Source of the DNA: Alphaproteobacteria bacterium
GTDB lineage: Bacteria > Pseudomonadota > Alphaproteobacteria > ATCC43930 > CGMCC-115725
Length of the DNA: 10,060 nucleotides
Direction: 5' to 3'
Assembly: GCA_030039775.1 (NCBI GenBank)
Contig: JASHUX010000359.1
Span: 1-10,060 of the forward strand
Made by a program: the position numbers and the translations under genes. The notes beneath the pieces are model-generated. The model was not told the origin of the DNA. It ran no database searches and worked only from the letters and a program-made list of their open reading frames with translations. Numbering within the stretch: the stretch's first letter is position 1; every line of letters begins with the position of its first letter. This document shows positions 1 through 6,191 of the stretch, one piece after another.

Positions 1-617
1 GCATTCCGCTGATCGGCATCAACACGGCGATGGGTGGACGCGACGGCGACATGGGCTTGGCTGGCGTGCCGGGCCGCGAGAAGGATTTCGATTCACTCAT
101 CGCGCAAGCTCTCGATTACGGCGCGGCGCTCGGCGTGCGCCACGTCCATGTCATGGCCGGCGCCATGAACGGCTTCAGCGAAACGGATGGGCTGGCGGCC
201 ATGCGCCGAAATCTTGCCGGGGCCGTCAGAGCGGCGGAAGCCGCGAACGTCACACTGGTCATCGAACCGGTGAACCACATCGATCGGCCGACCTATCTTT
301 TGTCGAGCTCGGCCCGTGCCGCCGAGATCGTCGACGCCGTCGGCTCGCCGCGGCTCAAGATGATGTTCGACTTCTATCACCTCCAGATCATGGAGGGGGA
401 CGTCATACGCCGGTTCGAGCGGCTGTTGCCAAAGATCGGCCACGTCCAGTTCGCCGGCGTGCCGACCCGGGCCGAGCCCGACGCAGGCGAGCTGAATTTC
501 GCTTGGATTCTGCGCGAGATTGACCGGCTCGGCTGGTCCGGTTACGTCGGTGCCGAATATCAACCGCGCGGACGCACTGAGGACGGGCTCGGATGGATGA
601 GGGCGATCAGCCCTTGA
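1..617 (+). CDS. hyi: Hydroxypyruvate isomerase (Hyi family), 5'-truncated by window edge
   Basis: This is a TIM-barrel sugar isomerase of the xylose-isomerase-like superfamily, most like hydroxypyruvate isomerase, which interconverts hydroxypyruvate and tartronate semialdehyde in the cytoplasm. The open frame is already running at base 3, so the start lies upstream; about 204 residues are visible of a family usually near 260. Family motifs appear in order: VPGRE near the window start, then the metal or catalytic Glu in LVIEPVN, the Asp in MMFDFYHLQIMEGD, the Gln in IGHVQFAGVP, and the late Glu in GYVGAEYQPRG followed by TEDGLGWM. In the family these acidic and amide residues hold the metal and move the proton. 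The stop at 615-617 lies inside the 3' end of the convergent aldolase gene. A related sugar epimerase or isomerase specificity is possible; the superfamily is certain. Confidence 0.85.
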   Translation, partial: IPLIGINTAMGGRDGDMGLAGVPGREKDFDSLIAQALDYGAALGVRHVHVMAGAMNGFSETDGLAAMRRNLAGAVRAAEAANVTLVIEPVNHIDRPTYLLSSSARAAEIVDAVGSPRLKMMFDFYHLQIMEGDVIRRFERLLPKIGHVQFAGVPTRAEPDAGELNFAWILREIDRLGWSGYVGAEYQPRGRTEDGLGWMRAISP

Positions 618-1374
618 ACCGCTTCGCCAGCGCATCGGCGCTGCGCACGAGCAAACCGGTATCGACGCCGACGGCGACAAAGAGATAGCCCCACTCGATA
701 TAGCGTCGCGCCTCTTCCTCGTTTGTGGTGAGGATGCCGGGAGCCTTGCCGCAGGCGCGGATACGGGCCGCGGCGTTCTTGATCGCTTCCTGCACTGCGG
801 GATGACCCGGCTGTCCGATCAGGCCGGACGATGCGGAGAGATCGGACGGACCAATGAACACGCCGTCGACGCCCGAAACCGACGCGATCTCATCGAGATT
901 ATTTTCGAGCGATTCGCGCGTCTCGACCTGAACCAAGAGGCAAATCTCGTTGTCGGCCTTTTTCAGATAGTCGGTGACGCGGCCATAGCGGCTGGCGCGC
1001 GCGCCACCCGCGACGCCACGCTGGCCGTGCGGCGGATAACGCGTCGCGGCAACGGCCGCGACCGCCTCGTCGCGGGTCTGTACGTACGGCACCAGGATGG
1101 TCTGCGGTCCGATATCGAGCACGCGCTTGATCAGCACTAGGTCGTTCCACGCGGGGCGCACGATCGGCGTCGCAGCGCCGCGCTGCACGGCTTGCAACTG
1201 CTGCACCAGGCTCGGGATTTCGTTCGGTGAATGCTCGGTGTCGAGGAGGATCCAGTCGAAGCCGCTGTCCGACAAAATCTCGGCGCCGATATTGCTGCAC
1301 ATGCTGCTCCAGATGCCGATCTGCACCTGGCCGGCCGCGATGGCGGCCTTGAAGGCATTCTTTTGCAATTCCAT
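607..1374 (-). CDS. hpaI: 4-hydroxy-2-oxoheptanedioate aldolase (HpaI, HpcH/HpaI family)
   Basis: This is a class II (metal-dependent) pyruvate aldolase. In the homoprotocatechuate pathway it splits 4-hydroxy-2-oxoheptanedioate into pyruvate and succinate semialdehyde. The longest frame opens with GTG at 1383, but that codon overlaps the AGGAG ribosome-binding site (1387-1383). The ATG at 1374 sits 8 bases downstream of it and is the better start, giving 255 residues. Counting from there, catalytic His48 lies in DTEHSPNE, Arg73 in IVRPAWND, Gln149 and Glu151 in LLVQVETRE, and Asp178 in VFIGPSDLSA. They match the E. coli HpaI base, pyruvate-binding Arg and metal ligands. The C-terminal KAPGIL and FVAVGVDTGLL segments are also typical. 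It lies 11 bases after the hpaH stop, probably in one transcript. Related 2-keto-3-deoxy-sugar aldolases share the fold, but hpaH next door supports this specificity. Confidence 0.92.
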   Translation of the reverse strand: MELQKNAFKAAIAAGQVQIGIWSSMCSNIGAEILSDSGFDWILLDTEHSPNEIPSLVQQLQAVQRGAATPIVRPAWNDLVLIKRVLDIGPQTILVPYVQTRDEAVAAVAATRYPPHGQRGVAGGARASRYGRVTDYLKKADNEICLLVQVETRESLENNLDEIASVSGVDGVFIGPSDLSASSGLIGQPGHPAVQEAIKNAAARIRACGKAPGILTTNEEEARRYIEWGYLFVAVGVDTGLLVRSADALAKRFKG

Positions 1375-1385
1375 GGTCGCCACTC

Positions 1386-2168
1386 CTAAATGTATTGCAC
1401 CGCGAGCGAGCCGAGAGGTCCGAAGTCGGCATGCAGCGTATCGCCTTCATTTATCCATATCGCGCGGATGAAAGAGCCGGACAATAGCAACTGTCCAGCC
1501 GGGATTTCGATGCCGTGGCGGCCGAAACGGTTGGCGAGCCAGGCAATGCCGAGTGCCGGGTGACCCATCACGCCCAATGCGAGCCCGGTCTCCTCGATGT
1601 CGGCGTTACGATACAGCACGCCACCGCACCAGCGCAGATCGAGGTCGAACGGCCGGATCGGCCGCCCGCCGATCACCAATCCCGCCGCCGCGGCGTTGTC
1701 GGCGACAGTGTCGAAAATCTTGCGCGGATTCTGCACGCGCGCATCGACCAGTTCCATCGACGGCACGACATATTCGGTCGCGCGCATCACCTCCATCATG
1801 CCGATACCGGGACCCTTCAGCGGCTTATTCAGCACGAACACCAGCTCGATCTCGAGGCGCGGCGCGCAATAGTCGGCATGCTGCACCGTCGCACCGTCGG
1901 CCACCATCATCGTGTCGAGGAGATGGCCGTAATCCGGCTCGTTGATTTGCGACGCGGCCTGCATCGCCTTTGAGGTCAGGCCGATCTTGTAGCCGATGAT
2001 CTTGGCGCCCTTCGCCACCTTGTCCTTGATGACCAAATCTTGGATGGCATAGGCGTCGCCGAAATTAATGTCGGGCCAAGCCTTCGAGAGCTGCACCATC
2101 TGTTTTCGGTTTTGTTCGGCTGCGAGAAGATCGCGGGCGGCCTTTTGCCGGTCGGCTTTTGACATCAT
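1386..2168 (-). CDS. hpaH: 2-oxo-hept-4-ene-1,7-dioate hydratase (HpaH)
   Basis: This hydratase of the fumarylacetoacetate-hydrolase-like superfamily adds water to 2-oxohept-4-ene-1,7-dioate, giving the substrate of the HpaI aldolase encoded directly downstream. The 260-residue protein carries YKIGLTSKAMQ (Lys61), EPDYGHLLD, and the metal-binding pair Glu106 and Glu108 in PRLEIELVFVL. A third acidic ligand, Glu139, is in VPSMELVDAR, and these three positions match those known for E. coli MhpD. FDTVADNAAAAGLVIGGRPI, WLANRFG and SGSFIRA near the C-terminus complete the family pattern. The segment between VDAR and FDT is a few residues shorter than in the E. coli HpaH sequence I recall. Two ATG codons stand in tandem; the first (2168) is better spaced from a GAGGAA ribosome-binding site. 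The enzyme could instead act on 2-hydroxypenta-2,4-dienoate, but pairing with hpaI favours HpaH. Confidence 0.9.
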   Translation of the reverse strand: MMSKADRQKAARDLLAAEQNRKQMVQLSKAWPDINFGDAYAIQDLVIKDKVAKGAKIIGYKIGLTSKAMQAASQINEPDYGHLLDTMMVADGATVQHADYCAPRLEIELVFVLNKPLKGPGIGMMEVMRATEYVVPSMELVDARVQNPRKIFDTVADNAAAAGLVIGGRPIRPFDLDLRWCGGVLYRNADIEETGLALGVMGHPALGIAWLANRFGRHGIEIPAGQLLLSGSFIRAIWINEGDTLHADFGPLGSLAVQYI

Positions 2169-2217
2169 CGGGAAGCGGTTCCTCGTAGCATGGGACGTTG
2201 CCGCTCCATCCTTTAAG

Positions 2218-2913
2218 TCATGGATGGGATATGGGGCAACCGGGATAGTCCGACATCACCGCACATGGACCGTCGCTTCCGAGTTTCCACACCGCGCGGG
2301 TGACGGCGAGCCGGTTGCCTTTCACCGTCAGCAACACGGCGGCATAGCCTTCGTAATCGACGTCCGGATCGGCACCTGTCGCCGGCGGCTCCTGGCGCAC
2401 GACCGCGCTGGCGGCAAGATGCGGATAATCGGGATAGGGGCCGCGCCACACGCTGAACCCTTTCGGCAATCGCTTGCCGAGATCGTTTTGCCAACTTTCG
2501 ACGTCGATCTTGGTCCAGGCTGCGCGGTCCCGGCGAAACAGACTACCGAGCGGGAACTGTCCGGTGCCGTGCGTTTGCGCCCCGAGATCGAGGAACGTGC
2601 CAAACTGGTTCGTAAACTGCGTGGGCGCGTCGAACCCGGCGTCCCCGGCTGACGCGGAGACGACGAGCCGCCGAGCCTCGCCTAAGATGGCGACCGCGCC
2701 GGCCATGATCGTGCCCTCGTAGCGATATTCCTGAACTTGATAGGTCAGCGTCTTGTCGCCGCCTGCGACCACGCCCGATTGCGTAACCTCGCAATCGAAC
2801 TTCGCCGAGGCTACAGACGCAATGGGAATACAAGTCGCCGCCGACGCGACTTTGGAAGCGCCGGCGACACAAACCAAAGCAATGAAAGCTGCGCTCCAAC
2901 GCCTCACACGCAT
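2218..2913 (-). CDS. Secreted protein of unknown function, paired with the SH3 gene
   Basis: I do not recognise this family. The open frame extends upstream to 3009, but the ATG at 2913 starts a classical signal peptide: basic MRVRRW, then a hydrophobic stretch AAFIALVCVAGA, then a likely cleavage after KVASA at residue 25. I therefore choose this start, giving 231 residues. The mature part is predicted to be periplasmic and has four cysteines (in ATCIPI, FDCEV, GPCAV and PGCPI), enough for two disulfides. It has no further membrane segment. It holds an aromatic, proline-rich stretch (VWRGPYPDYPHLAA) and ends in a short Cys/Pro tail. The start overlaps the end of the upstream SH3 gene by 10 bases, so translation is probably coupled. 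A role in the envelope with that protein is inferred only from signal peptide and overlap. Confidence 0.75.
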   Translation of the reverse strand: MRVRRWSAAFIALVCVAGASKVASAATCIPIASVASAKFDCEVTQSGVVAGGDKTLTYQVQEYRYEGTIMAGAVAILGEARRLVVSASAGDAGFDAPTQFTNQFGTFLDLGAQTHGTGQFPLGSLFRRDRAAWTKIDVESWQNDLGKRLPKGFSVWRGPYPDYPHLAASAVVRQEPPATGADPDVDYEGYAAVLLTVKGNRLAVTRAVWKLGSDGPCAVMSDYPGCPISHP

Positions 2914-3476
2914 GTCGTGACTTGGTTGCTGCACAGACGCGTGACCCAGCCGCGGATCGGCTTGCCTTTCGGCATGTGCAATAGCACGTCGGCGAACGCG
3001 CCGCTGCAACTGAACACACGGTCAACCGACGCGGAATCGGGACCCGAACTGCCGCCCGCATCGTTGGCGTCAAACAGCTGAGCCGTCACCGGCGCATCGG
3101 CTTTCGGTGCCGAGCGTACGTAGGCGTCGTTGATCTCGAACCCCACCCTCATGCCCGACACCCAGCCGGGTCCCTCGAACAGGATCCGGTCGGGCCCGCC
3201 GTGATCGTAATCGACGAAACGCGCGTGCTTGATCAAGAACCAGCCGTCGCGGCTGCCGACGATCTCAAACTCGGCGTCGTAACCATCGTTCTTGGAACCC
3301 GGCGGCAACTTGGCGACCACGGGTGCGGTCGCGCGAGGCGCGGCCCGAACATTGAGGCCGGCCGGATCTTTGTCAGTCGACCAGCCGGAGATAGCGCAAG
3401 GGGTGATCGCGGACGTGTCGACCGGCGCGGCCTGTGCCGCCGATGCGGCCAGCAACAGCCCTCCCAGCGGCATCAT
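2904..3476 (-). CDS. Exported protein with two bacterial SH3-like (SH3b) repeats
   Basis: This is a 190-residue protein with bacterial SH3 signatures. The first repeat is seen as DPAGLNVRAAP-RATAPVVAKLPPGS (about residues 36-60) and a second, weaker one as NDAYVRSAPKADAPVTAQLF (about 115-134). Such domains typically bind peptidoglycan or peptides in the periplasm. The N-terminus MMPLGGLLLAASAAQA is signal-peptide-like with an Ala-X-Ala cleavage site, but it is short and has no positive charge. That makes the annotated start suspect (see the overlapping mini-ORF at 3473-3499). Four cysteines (TPCAIS, FSCSG, RLCSN, TTCV) suggest disulfides. An in-frame TAA nine bases upstream of the first ATG rules out a simple extension. 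The gene overlaps the downstream secreted-protein gene by 10 bases, and the two probably form a small operon transcribed away from the capsule-like locus. Confidence 0.8.
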   Translation of the reverse strand: MMPLGGLLLAASAAQAAPVDTSAITPCAISGWSTDKDPAGLNVRAAPRATAPVVAKLPPGSKNDGYDAEFEIVGSRDGWFLIKHARFVDYDHGGPDRILFEGPGWVSGMRVGFEINDAYVRSAPKADAPVTAQLFDANDAGGSSGPDSASVDRVFSCSGAFADVLLHMPKGKPIRGWVTRLCSNQVTTCV

Positions 3477-3499
3477 CCACGTTTATTTTGGTCCCACAT
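3473..3499 (-). other. Eight-codon mini-ORF with strong ribosome-binding site overlapping the SH3 gene start
   Basis: Reading the minus strand, GGAGGAG (3507-3501) precedes an ATG at 3499 that opens MWDQNKRG and then a TGA at 3475-3473. The stop overlaps the SH3 gene's ATG (3476) as ATGA, a typical reinitiation arrangement. The SH3 start has no good ribosome-binding site of its own. The mini-ORF also supplies the Lys and Arg that the SH3 signal peptide lacks, so one missing base near 3476 would fuse the two into a normal signal peptide. Either a coupled leader or a frameshifted true start is possible. The spacing from GGAGG to the ATG is short (3 bases). Confidence 0.4.
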
Positions 3500-3520
3500 A
3501 CTCCTCCAAAGACGCTCTAA

Positions 3521-3536
3521 AGCGGCGCGCGCCGCT
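3521..3536. repeat. Perfect 16-bp GC palindrome in divergent intergenic region
   Basis: AGCGGCGCGCGCCGCT is its own reverse complement. It lies between the divergent SH3 gene and the capsule-like operon, in otherwise lower-GC DNA. It could be a dimeric-regulator operator or a small cruciform. No T-tract follows on either strand, so it is not an intrinsic terminator. Its function is unknown. Confidence 0.5.
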
Positions 3537-3564
3537 CATAGTAGCTGAAGCCACATTTGGAATG

Positions 3565-3592
3565 GTGACAAAGGGAAAGAGTGCGGTAGTAT
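3565..3592 (+). promoter_or_regulatory. Candidate sigma-70-type promoter for the capsule-like operon
   Basis: GTGACA at 3565-3570 (5 of 6 to TTGACA) is spaced 16 bases from TAGTAT at 3587-3592 (4 of 6 to TATAAT). The predicted start near 3599 is just upstream of the ATG at 3622. Local AT content is higher than in neighbouring genes. The match is by eye only. Confidence 0.35.
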
Positions 3593-3621
3593 GCAACTTA
3601 GCAGATAGGTTCCAGCGACCA

Positions 3622-4089
3622 ATGCGGGATCAACCCGCTTGGTTCATTTCGGGGGGCTCGGATTTGCGGCGGGACGATTTTCGCGACCAAATCGCGACGT
3701 TCATGGCTGACCTCGGCGTGGTCGATCGCGTCGAGCGGGTAAGACTTTATCGCTTCGCGCGCGGATTGCTGCGGCTCGGCCTTGCCGATGTGGCGGTAGC
3801 GCGGGACGGACATGGACGCACCCAGGCACTGCTCGATCTTGAAGCCGCGATCCGCGACACCGAGCGCGATCGTGCCATGCGCGCCGCCGAAGCGGGCATG
3901 CCGGTGCATGATCGAACGGGGGCGCCGGCTCCTTCCAGCATGCCATGGCCCGGCGCCGGCCGCGTTTTAGCGACGCTGGCCACGCGCAACGTTCGCGTGA
4001 TGATGGCGAAGGATCCATTCGCCTACCTTTGGATGTTCCTAGCACCGACCCTGACACCTCGCTTCGGTATCAGGCAGCTAGTCAGGTAA
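3622..4089 (+). pseudogene. Truncated KpsM-like capsule ABC-transporter permease with N-terminal extension
   Basis: The frame is open from well upstream, but coding-like composition begins near 3622. I use the ATG there (155 residues), which also fits the promoter candidate. Residues 1 to about 105 are a charged, mainly helical stretch (for example ALLDLEAAIRDTERDRAMRA) that I do not recognise. From about residue 107 (an alternative ATG at 3940) the protein resembles the N-terminus of KpsM/Wzm-type ABC-2 permeases: a Leu-rich amphipathic region, ATRNVRVMM, then FAYLWMFLAPTL, comparable to the family's basic run followed by GYLWxxLEP. Similarity stops at about 4053, and an unrelated tail leads to a stop at 4087-4089. 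A complete permease would need roughly 200 more residues and six membrane spans. The N-terminal extension is unusual; it could be a separate gene fused in frame. The family call rests on a short motif. Confidence 0.5.
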
Positions 4090-4195
4090 TTTTCTTAGAG
4101 CCGATCCCGAAAGTTGTTGAGTCGGATGAATCGTTTGTGATTCCTTATGTGGCACCCGAATCGCAACCGATGGGTGCCACATGTGGAAGTGTGAA
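4050..4195. other. Non-coding junction segment rich in inverted repeats
   Basis: Between the permease remnant and the ATPase remnant lie about 140 bases with stops in the plus-strand frame used by both flanking remnants, including 4087-4089, 4096-4098, 4138-4140 and 4192-4194. It opens with CCTGAC (4050-4055), paired with GTCAGG (4081-4086) and with TCAGG (4070-4074). It also contains GAATC/GATTC (4128-4132 and 4139-4143) and the long hairpin listed separately. The left edge coincides with the point where permease similarity ends. It may be a decayed insertion-sequence end or MITE that took part in a deletion of about 1 kb. No transposase coding is present and I cannot name a family. Confidence 0.45.
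4147..4182. repeat. Hairpin with 11-bp perfect stem
   Basis: ATGTGGCACCC (4147-4157) is perfectly complementary to GGGTGCCACAT (4172-4182). Inside the 14-base loop, ATCG (4160-4163) can pair with CGAT (4168-4171), extending the stem past a two-base bulge to a CAAC tetraloop. No run of T follows on either strand, so a Rho-independent terminator is unlikely. It is the most regular structure in the junction segment. Confidence 0.7.
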
Positions 4196-4542
4196 CATCG
4201 CCGTGCCGCCGAACTACGCGGCGTCTGTTCCAAGACCTTTTCGATCAACCGGAATGGCTGTCGGAGCGTTTCGACCGGTGGCCGCCGACCCTGCAACGCC
4301 TCGCGCCGATCTTCGATATTTATCTGCTCGATGTATCGCCGGTGCTCCCGGACGAGGATTTTTATCCGCGTTGGCGCGCGCTCTTTCAACAACGCATCGC
4401 GGGCAAGACCCTGATCGCCGCGAGCGGCGATCATCAAGCGGCACGGCGCGCCTTTCCCGGTACGCGCTTGTTGCTTGCGGGCGGCAAGCTGCGCCCAGTC
4501 GAGCGTCCCATTGCGCTGCAGGCCGCGGCGGCGGCCGAGTGA
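4195..4542 (+). pseudogene. C-terminal half of a degenerate KpsT-like capsule-export ATPase
   Basis: After the in-frame TGA at 4192-4194 a frame of 115 residues runs to a stop that overlaps the next ATG as TGATG. It has no ATG; the first GTG is at 4342. The order of elements aligns with the second half of KpsT/BexA ATPases: a helix in the ABC-signature position, a Walker-B-like IFDIYLLDVS (4309-4338), then FYPRWRALFQQR where KpsT has FxxKCxxLFKER. After that come GKTLIAASGDHQAA in the switch (H-loop) position and RLLLAGGKL near the end. The Walker A half is absent. What remains is atypical: no SSGM-type signature, Val where the catalytic Glu should follow the Walker B Asp, and no VSH motif. 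This suggests either long decay or a non-ATPase paralogue later truncated. Neighbouring kpsM- and kpsE-like genes support the assignment. Confidence 0.5.
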
Positions 4543-5727
4543 TGGATAGCACCGTCGACTTCCGGCGCGCGATCCAGCGCAAACGTGCTCCGCAGGAGCT
4601 GCCGCCGTTGCCGACGCATCTCGCCACCGCGACGCGGCGGCGCCGCATTTTCGTTCATCTTTTCTGGATCGCGCTGCCGGTCGCATTGGCGCTCGTCTAT
4701 CTCACCCTCAATGCCGCGGACCGGTACGACGTCGAGAGCGATTTCACCGTTCAGCCCCTACTGCAGTCGGCGGGCGCCAATTTGCCGGCCGCGCGCAATG
4801 CAGCCCATTTGATGAACTTGGCGCAGAACGCCGCGCCCGGCGCCTACGAAGCCTATATGGTGGTGGACTATCTGCAATCGCCCGACGCGCTTAAAGCGCT
4901 CGAGCAAAAGATTGGCTTTCTAAACCGTTATCGCGGCAAAACGGGCGATGTCTTCTACCGTGCCGAACCCTGGCGATTGGTGATTTGGCACTTGTTGACC
5001 GGAAACCCCTACGAGATCCCGTTCGAGGACAAGCTCGACTACTACAATCTCATGGCGATGCCGCGTTATTCGATCACAGAGAATATTGTGACTCTGGAGG
5101 TGCAGGCATTTTCGTCGGCGGACGCGTACTTGATTACGGCAACGCTCTTGTCGATGGGCGAGGACTTCATCAACCGCACCAACCAACGTGTCCTCAACGA
5201 TCTGGTTCATGGCGCCGAGGATCAGGTGCGCGAGGACGCGGTGAGTTGGTCGGGATCGAGATCGCTGTTGGCGCCGCGTGACGCAAGTGGTGCAAGGTCT
5301 GGAAACCAGCCTGGTTTCAGCGCGCGCGTCGCAAATGCTGAACGCGGATCAAGGCAACGCCGGCACCCGTGTCGCGGCGGGCTTGCGCGTCAACGCGATC
5401 GAAGCGCAGATCGCGCAAGAACAGCGCCAGCTCGCCGACATGGAGCGGGCCTATGCCGCCAAATTCTACGAGTACGACCGCCTAAAGGAAGATATCGAAT
5501 TCGCCAAGGGCGCGTACCAGAACGACCTTGCGACGCTGCAAACGCTTCCGCGATCTGGCGGCCCAGCAGAAGTCTATCTCCTGCGCATTTTCGATCCGTG
5601 GAAGCCGGATATCGCGCTTTACCCCGACTGGGTGCTGGTCCTGCCGCTGACACTGATCGGCGGTGCCATGGCCTACGGACTGATCCGCATGGCAATGGCG
5701 CTCGGCCGCGACAAGTGGGCGCGGTAA
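4542..5727 (+). pseudogene. KpsE/BexC/CtrB-like capsule export inner-membrane protein, double frameshift
   Basis: This is a polysaccharide co-polymerase-type protein that in intact systems links the inner-membrane ABC transporter to the outer-membrane export channel. The ATG at 4542 overlaps the previous stop. A basic N-tail precedes membrane segment 1 (IFVHLFWIALPVALALVYLTL, residues 36-56), followed by a periplasmic region. Near the C-terminus are coiled-coil sequence (AQIAQEQRQLADMERAYAAK), FDPWKPDIALYPDW and membrane segment 2 (VLPLTLIGGAMAYGLI). The reading changes frame twice. After REDA the natural sequence continues as ELVGIEIA one frame back (from 5243), then as RRVTQVVQGLETS in a third frame (from 5272). 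Restoring one base near 5241-5243 and one near 5267-5271 gives 395 residues, normal for the family. Unrepaired, translation goes into nonsense to 5732. It could be a true pseudogene or consensus errors. Confidence 0.75.
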
Positions 5728-5780
5728 TTTGAGGCGTCTACGCGATCCCCATATCATGGCGGACGGGCTTGGAGCGAAAC

Positions 5781-6191
5781 ATGGCAGAGGCATTGGCCGC
5801 TTTGCTGGCGGCAGCGAAATTCGACGCGGCGGGTCTGATTCCGGCGATCGCACAGCAACATGACAGCGGCGAAGTGTTAACGCTGGCCTGGATGAGCCGG
5901 GAGGCGCTCGCCGAAACGCTTACCTCTGGCAACGTCACGTATTGGTCCCGTGAGCGCAAAAAACTGTGGCGCAAGGGTGAAACGTCAGGTCAGACGCAAC
6001 GGCTTGTCGAGTTGCGCTTAGATTGCGACGGGGACGCCATCCTGCTGTTGGTCGATCAACTGGGCGTGGCGTGTCACACCGGACGACGCAGCTGCTTTTT
6101 CCGTGCCGTGCGCGACGACGCGCTCGTCATTATTGCCCAGCCGTTAGTGTCGCCGGAGAAGCTTTATCCAAGCGGTGCCCAATCCACCTAG
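5781..6191 (+). CDS. hisI: Phosphoribosyl-AMP cyclohydrolase (HisI)
   Basis: This cytoplasmic zinc- and magnesium-dependent enzyme opens the adenine ring of phosphoribosyl-AMP in the third step of histidine biosynthesis. I chose the ATG at 5781 because GGAG (5771-5774) sits 6 bases upstream; an in-frame TTG at 5769 is less likely. The 136-residue protein is a single-domain form, without the phosphoribosyl-ATP pyrophosphatase domain fused in enterobacteria. Family motifs are clear: VLTLAWMSREAL, GNVTYWSRERKKLW, KGETSG, then DCDGDA with Asp81, Asp83 and Asp85 for magnesium and Cys82 for zinc. CHTGRRSC follows with Cys98 and Cys105 for zinc. It stands alone on this strand, 53 bases after the capsule-like remnant, and its stop directly abuts the stop of convergent bamD. 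No other his genes are in the window. Confidence 0.96.
   Translation: MAEALAALLAAAKFDAAGLIPAIAQQHDSGEVLTLAWMSREALAETLTSGNVTYWSRERKKLWRKGETSGQTQRLVELRLDCDGDAILLLVDQLGVACHTGRRSCFFRAVRDDALVIIAQPLVSPEKLYPSGAQST

Noticed and set aside
2206..2227. Inverted repeat CCATCC/GGATGG at the end of the secreted-protein gene
   Set aside because: Six-base stem, ten-base loop, low GC and no T-run; too weak to call a terminator.
2914..3009. Upstream extension of the secreted-protein gene to 3009
   Set aside because: It would bury the signal peptide behind 32 Arg-rich residues that lie wholly inside the SH3 gene; the ATG at 2913 gives a normal signal peptide.
3598..4057. Minus-strand open frames across the permease-like gene
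   Set aside because: The plus strand has the recognisable permease motif and operon order; the minus-strand products are Arg/Ser/Pro-rich shadow sequences.
4147..4182. Hairpin as a Rho-independent terminator
   Set aside because: No T-run follows on either strand.
3945..5732. A single 595-residue plus-strand protein
   Set aside because: It joins out-of-frame sequence before 4542, the true start of the kpsE-like gene, and nonsense after the frameshift; it is not a real product.
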